Positions 60,346-64,000 of a DNA stretch of 64,000 nt are shown here, one piece after another. The stretch is from Chaetoderma sp. LZ-2023a. Lineage: Eukaryota > Mollusca > Caudofoveata > Chaetodermatida > Chaetodermatidae. Location of the stretch: assembly GCA_034401795.1 (NCBI GenBank), contig CM067370.1, forward strand, positions 68,507,188 through 68,571,187, read 5' to 3'. Each line of letters starts with the position of its first letter. Position 1 is the first letter of the stretch. The notes below the pieces were generated by a model, which did no database searches, was not told the DNA's origin, and was given only the letters and a program-made list of their open reading frames with translations. Position numbers and translations under genes: made by a program.

Positions 60346-60500
60346 GATTTGTGCCTGTTTAAGTGTGTGCTCTCATATGTATGCGGGTGTTGATGTGCGC
60401 CTGTGTAAGTATGTGTCTGCATATGCATTTGCGTGTTGATGTGCGCCTGTGTAAGCATGCGCTTGCATACGCATATGTGTTAGCGCATGTGCACATGATA
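60346..60500. repeat. Degenerate right border of the satellite
   Basis: The last units show many unshared changes (GTGTGTGCTCTCATATGTAT, GTAAGCATGCGCTTGCATAC) before the period is lost at about 60,480. Confidence 0.75.
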
Positions 60501-61294
60501 AAACATCCATGTACAAAGTTGTTGTAGCATATTTTCAAATCTCACAATTGCATACCTAGTGGGTGGCACTGGGGTGTGTCCAACAAGGCTGACACCAGCC
60601 GACTGTCATGCCAACCAGATCTAATCGCTATACAGTCGTAGATGGTGCAGTCCTACAAAATAAATGAATGTAATAATATTAAGATCGTACACCGCATAAC
60701 ACAGTGCCATTTAGCAACATGTACACGTAAACATCATTCGTTAGCTTCTGCGTTATGATTTACATAAATTGTATTAACATTTTCATGATGAAGCCGGCCA
60801 AACCCCGCCCTCTACAGAGGTCTTGATAAATGTCAATCTGTGGGCCCAATAGAGCCATTAAGGGTAAGAAAGTGACAGGCTACGTTTCTGTAAGGAACAC
60901 ACGGAAACGCCTCAGTAATTCATATGACAAGACGTCACTGAGCCTTAGCCCTTATCATGCTGATGGAAGCAAATCTGAAAGTTGTTTGCAGACATAAGCA
61001 GGAAACCTGGTGGACATTTATTGGGGCGATGTTCCTGATGGTATGTTGTCGCTTATAGTGGCAACAACATACAGTACCATTACACCCAAAAATTAGAAAA
61101 CGTTGTCATAGGGAATGGGGTAGAAATTTATTAAAGCCGTTGAACATTTTTTGAGTAATTTTGCTGAAATCTGTTGCTGCTGATGTCAACGACAACGCAC
61201 GGCATCATTGTACCCAAAATGAACACTAGCTATCACAGATAATGGGTAATCTTGTAAAGAAACCAATGTTTTGACTGACCTGAAGAGGTTGTCT
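60501..61294. other. Non-coding stretch, hairpin fragments only
   Basis: No gene is seen. GTATGTTGT (~61,042) and ACAACATAC (~61,063) form a short inverted repeat. A degraded fold-back core (TTGAACATTTTTTGAG and CTGTTGCTGCTG) lies near 61,139-61,185. Confidence 0.5.
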
Positions 61295-61545
61295 TATCCT
61301 CCTTATAAATCAAGTTGGAAGAAAATATCGCCTTGCAAAGCGCAATCATATGGGTAACCAACATACCAAATTTGGTTGAATTCCACCCAATGGTTTGAGA
61401 AGCGATAGCGTGACGGACGGACGGACGGACGGACGGACGGACGGACGGACGGACGGATGTGTCGACGGACGGACAGACAGACCGACGCAGGAGATTGCAA
61501 TATCCCCGACGATTTTTTTAAACGTGGGGATAATAACCTGTTCAC
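61295..61545. repeat. GACG-repeat mobile element fragment
   Basis: A conserved-looking segment (CCAAATTTGGTTGAATTCCA, TGGTTTGAGAAGCG) leads into (ACGG)n at 61,411-61,456, diverged ACGGACAGACAGACCGACG, and an end stem-loop formed by TATCCCCGACG (61,501-61,511) and CGTGGGGATA (61,523-61,532). Repeats of this layout are common in aquatic invertebrate genomes (recollection). It has no coding capacity. Confidence 0.6.
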
Positions 61546-61934
61546 GGTGCTCCTACTAACGAGGGAATGCCCGAGGAGAGAATAGATGTATACTTAGTAA
61601 AGCACCACATAAGCGTGCCCGTTTATAAATAGAATAGAGGAAGGAATACAGGAAAAGTAATCGATTTAAATTCCATGTAGGGGCAATGTACGCGCTCATT
61701 GAATCAGTAACATGCCCGAAAGAGTGCAGGATAGTAAAATAAAAAATATATATTTCCCACCGTCAGAACTGGCGAGATCGATTTTGTTTATATACTGTTA
61801 CTTCACATATTTAAATCTACTGAGAAAAATTATGTTGCAATTTTGTCCAGGTCATTTTTTAGATTCACTGGACTATATCTCTTGAATTCATATTGGTCCA
61901 ATCTGTCATGCGATTTGGGCAAAGATAATGGACC

Positions 61935-62305
61935 TTTCCATTTTTAGCCATGCCCGCCCATCTCTAGCTAAGCGCCACCCACACCTCGCTCGTGTTGGTA
62001 TCGATCGATCTCTGATCACCCTGACTATCAATTTCTAAAAAAAACCTACACTGGTAAGCTGTTTGAATATTTTGAAACTAATATGACTGGGTACTGTTGC
62101 TGACTAAGGCAGCAACAGTGCCCAGTCAAATTAGTTTCAAAATATTCAACAGCATGTTTATTAAATAGCAAAGAATTAAAAAGACATACAAATCATACAG
62201 CGTGTCGGACTGTTTGAGATTTGATGACGGTCTATATGGAATCCTTTATGACGTAATGATTGTGACGTCATCATACACGCTCTGAGCTGATTATGACGTC
62301 ATACG
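61935..62305 (+). repeat. Dispersed fold-back repeat, copy 6 (best hairpin)
   Basis: CTAGCTAAGCGCCACCCA is followed by the clearest fold-back core. The arm at 62058-62102 pairs with 62110-62153 over about 44 bp with two substitutions and one indel, across a 7-base loop. After the core come TTATTAAATAGCAAAG, ACAAATCATACAGCG and two TGACGTCA sites (62263-62270, 62294-62301). Confidence 0.75.
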
Positions 62306-62414
62306 AAGTCAGATGGTGGATGGATACTCTGGAAATGTGAATTGAGTATTGACCACAACCAGACAGCATAATTTCAAACGATGCACTATACAAGATGTGT
62401 AATACATAGTCGCT

Positions 62415-62670
62415 GTCTGTAAAAGTCGCCCAGCAAAGATTGTCCATGTTTGATCATGTGGTAAGGATGACCGAAGACACACCAGCACAGAGCCTTGGAA
62501 TTCGCCATACTGGGAGCCAGCAAATATAAAGGCAGGAGAGGACGTCATTGCATAAATCTGCTAAGAGTGCTACGAGGTGACCTCAAGAAAGCAGGACTTG
62601 AAACACTCAGATCAAGAATAGACCTGAGGAAGCTAAAGATTTAGGCTGAGGACAAGACACCGTGGGAAAA
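62415..62670 (+). pseudogene. Frameshifted LINE reverse-transcriptase C-terminal fragment
   Basis: One frame reads QQRLSMFDHVVRMTEDTPAQ (~62,430-62,489) and, after a frameshift near 62,520, the next reads KYKGRRGRHCINLLRVLRGD and RSRIDLRKLKI (~62,522-62,640), ending in a stop and then PWEK. The order 'GHVxRM ... GRRGRP ... L..D' is typical of the extreme C-terminus of non-LTR retrotransposon proteins. It is an old, dead fragment; the clade cannot be told. Confidence 0.55.
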
Positions 62671-63714
62671 AGCGAAGAAGGACTGATTGCAGCCGTACGA
62701 TGTTTTTACTACCAAAGCCGCAGGTTCAGTAATTATACAAACCCGCGCTCGCTCTTTAGGATCTGATTGGATGAAAATGTGACCTGAGTGAGAAAATGCA
62801 ATCCGCTTAGCTGTTGTCTCTTTCCCAGCCATCTACTGCCTAAAATATGCACTGCCGCATTGGCAACTGTATCCTTATGCATTTGACAGCATCTTCAAAT
62901 TAACTGAACATCTCTTGATTGGTTACTGGGACCTAGGTTTAGTTTGTGTAGAACCTTACAATATAATACATATCATTTATGTATTACTGTGAAGCTAACA
63001 CATCGGCTGATTATTATAGATTAGTATATTAAAATACGAGAAGTCTGAGTTTGTTTCTTAGCATTACAATCCTTGAGAAAATGGTCACCCCTTTTCCCGA
63101 ATCGGGAAAATATTTCGGTGAATATTACCCTTGTGATCATATCGAGAAATATGGAACGGGCATATTTTCGTTTTCTTCAAATGTCCTGACATCGAACCCT
63201 GGGTAAGCCGTATATATCTTTTTCAACGTGGCTGACGCTGCCGATTTAGCAGCCACTGTCGGTAATTGCCCTTACTGTGAGTGCAGAGCACGAACTATAA
63301 ATTGTCACAGATACAATTAAGTAAAAATGCTAATATTTTACCAGAATAATAAAAGCGATGTGACATCGACCATGCAATACTTATTATAACTCAATATGGG
63401 GATTGCTATCAGCCTCAATAATTTAGAAGCCTGCTGGATACATCGACTAAATCCATGCTGTTATTGATTCATTGAGCATCGTACGCATAAATCAGTGTCA
63501 TCAGTTGTAACCAACCGCTCCTCACTATACTAATAGCTGCCCATTCAACCGTGAAATCACATTTCTTCCATATGAAATGTTAAGTAGATCACAGGACAAT
63601 TATTTAATATTTTTGAAAGCAATTCGTTTGGATAAGCTTATACTCAAATTAATTTCAATATATTCATGACTATCCGTAGTTAATCAATTCACTCTTTGCA
63701 TGCGTCAAGCCCCA
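62671..63714. other. Non-coding stretch
   Basis: I see no gene, structured RNA or clear repeat. Sequence is AT-rich and unique in appearance, with short chance frames only. Confidence 0.5.
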
Positions 63715-64000
63715 CCAATGGACTTTTCCAATTTTAGCTATACCAAGCTCATCTTTATCTAAGCTCCACCCACACCTCGCTCGTGTTGGGATCGATCGAT
63801 CTTTGATCTCACTGACTATCAATTTCCGAAAAACTGTACGGGTAAGCTATTGAATATTTTAAAGTCAACTTAACTGGGCGCTGTTGCTGCAAATTAGTTT
63901 CAAAATATTCAACATAATGCCTATTAAATGGTAAAGACATACAATTCGTACAACGTGTCCGACTATTAAGCGTTAAAGACGGAGTATATCGAGTCATTCA
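63715..64000 (+). repeat. Dispersed fold-back repeat, copy 7, runs off right edge
   Basis: TCTAAGCTCCACCCACACCT, CTCGTGTTGGGATCGATCGA, TATTGAATATTTTAAAGTCA, GCGCTGTTGCTGCAAATTAG with TTTCAAAATATTCAAC, and ACAATTCGTACAACGTGTCC occur in the same order as copy 6 and closely resemble it. The CRE end lies outside the window. Confidence 0.7.

Noticed and set aside
11424..60458. Hundreds of overlapping reading frames with Cys-rich or His/Thr/Ala-rich 46-residue repeats
   Set aside because: They are translations of the 46-bp satellite in all frames and on both strands. Their ends depend only on which unit variants carry TGA or TAA, and there is no non-repetitive domain, consistent start or splice pattern.
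11385..60480. CRISPR-like regular repeats
   Set aside because: There are no unique spacers between conserved repeats. The whole 46-bp unit is repeated, in a eukaryotic context with no cas genes.

Overview
The window is nuclear DNA of an animal, most likely a marine invertebrate. It has long stretches without genes, dispersed fold-back repeats, a degraded LINE and a GACG-rich mobile repeat of a type common in aquatic invertebrates. It also holds one conserved animal gene of the FAM227 family and a complete tyrosine-recombinase retrotransposon. I cannot name the species. No bacterial operons, CRISPR arrays, tRNA or rRNA genes were seen.

Left flank (1-11,384). A FAM227-like gene lies on the minus strand, starts at 1793 and runs off the left edge as one open exon of at least 597 codons. 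Two CRE palindromes sit just upstream of its start. The rest is repeat-rich: copies of a fold-back repeat that carries TGACGTCA, a 21-bp minisatellite that looks like an expansion of that repeat's end, a broken copy of a multicopy transposon-associated gene followed by a ~165-180 bp tandem repeat, several G/C-run tracts and a small TTAA-flanked MITE.

Satellite (11,385-27,771 and 35,494-60,480). About 41 kb is one 46-bp tandem repeat, roughly 900 copies. It is mostly alternating purine-pyrimidine with four CpGs per unit. Both arrays show higher-order repeats of about 1-4 kb, marked by shared small indels. The many reading frames through it on both strands are a by-product of its composition, not genes.

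Retrotransposon (27,772-35,493). An intact 7.7-kb element of the DIRS order, closest to Ngaro in domain content, sits inside the satellite and splits it. It encodes a Gag-like protein (SAP-like domain, CCHC, CCCH and CCHC zinc motifs), a reverse transcriptase-RNase H, and a tyrosine recombinase. Gag and RT share one frame, separated only by TGA-CTA-G, a classic stop-codon readthrough context. RT and recombinase overlap by ATGCTAG. The element is bounded by 86-bp direct repeats holding an inverted-arm motif that could be the recombinase site. A related stretch of satellite at 38,055-38,130 serves as an empty site and shows that 23 bp, half a unit, is missing at the insertion.

Right flank (60,500-64,000). 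Degenerate satellite edge, the GACG-repeat element, two more fold-back copies and a frameshifted LINE fragment. No intact gene was seen.
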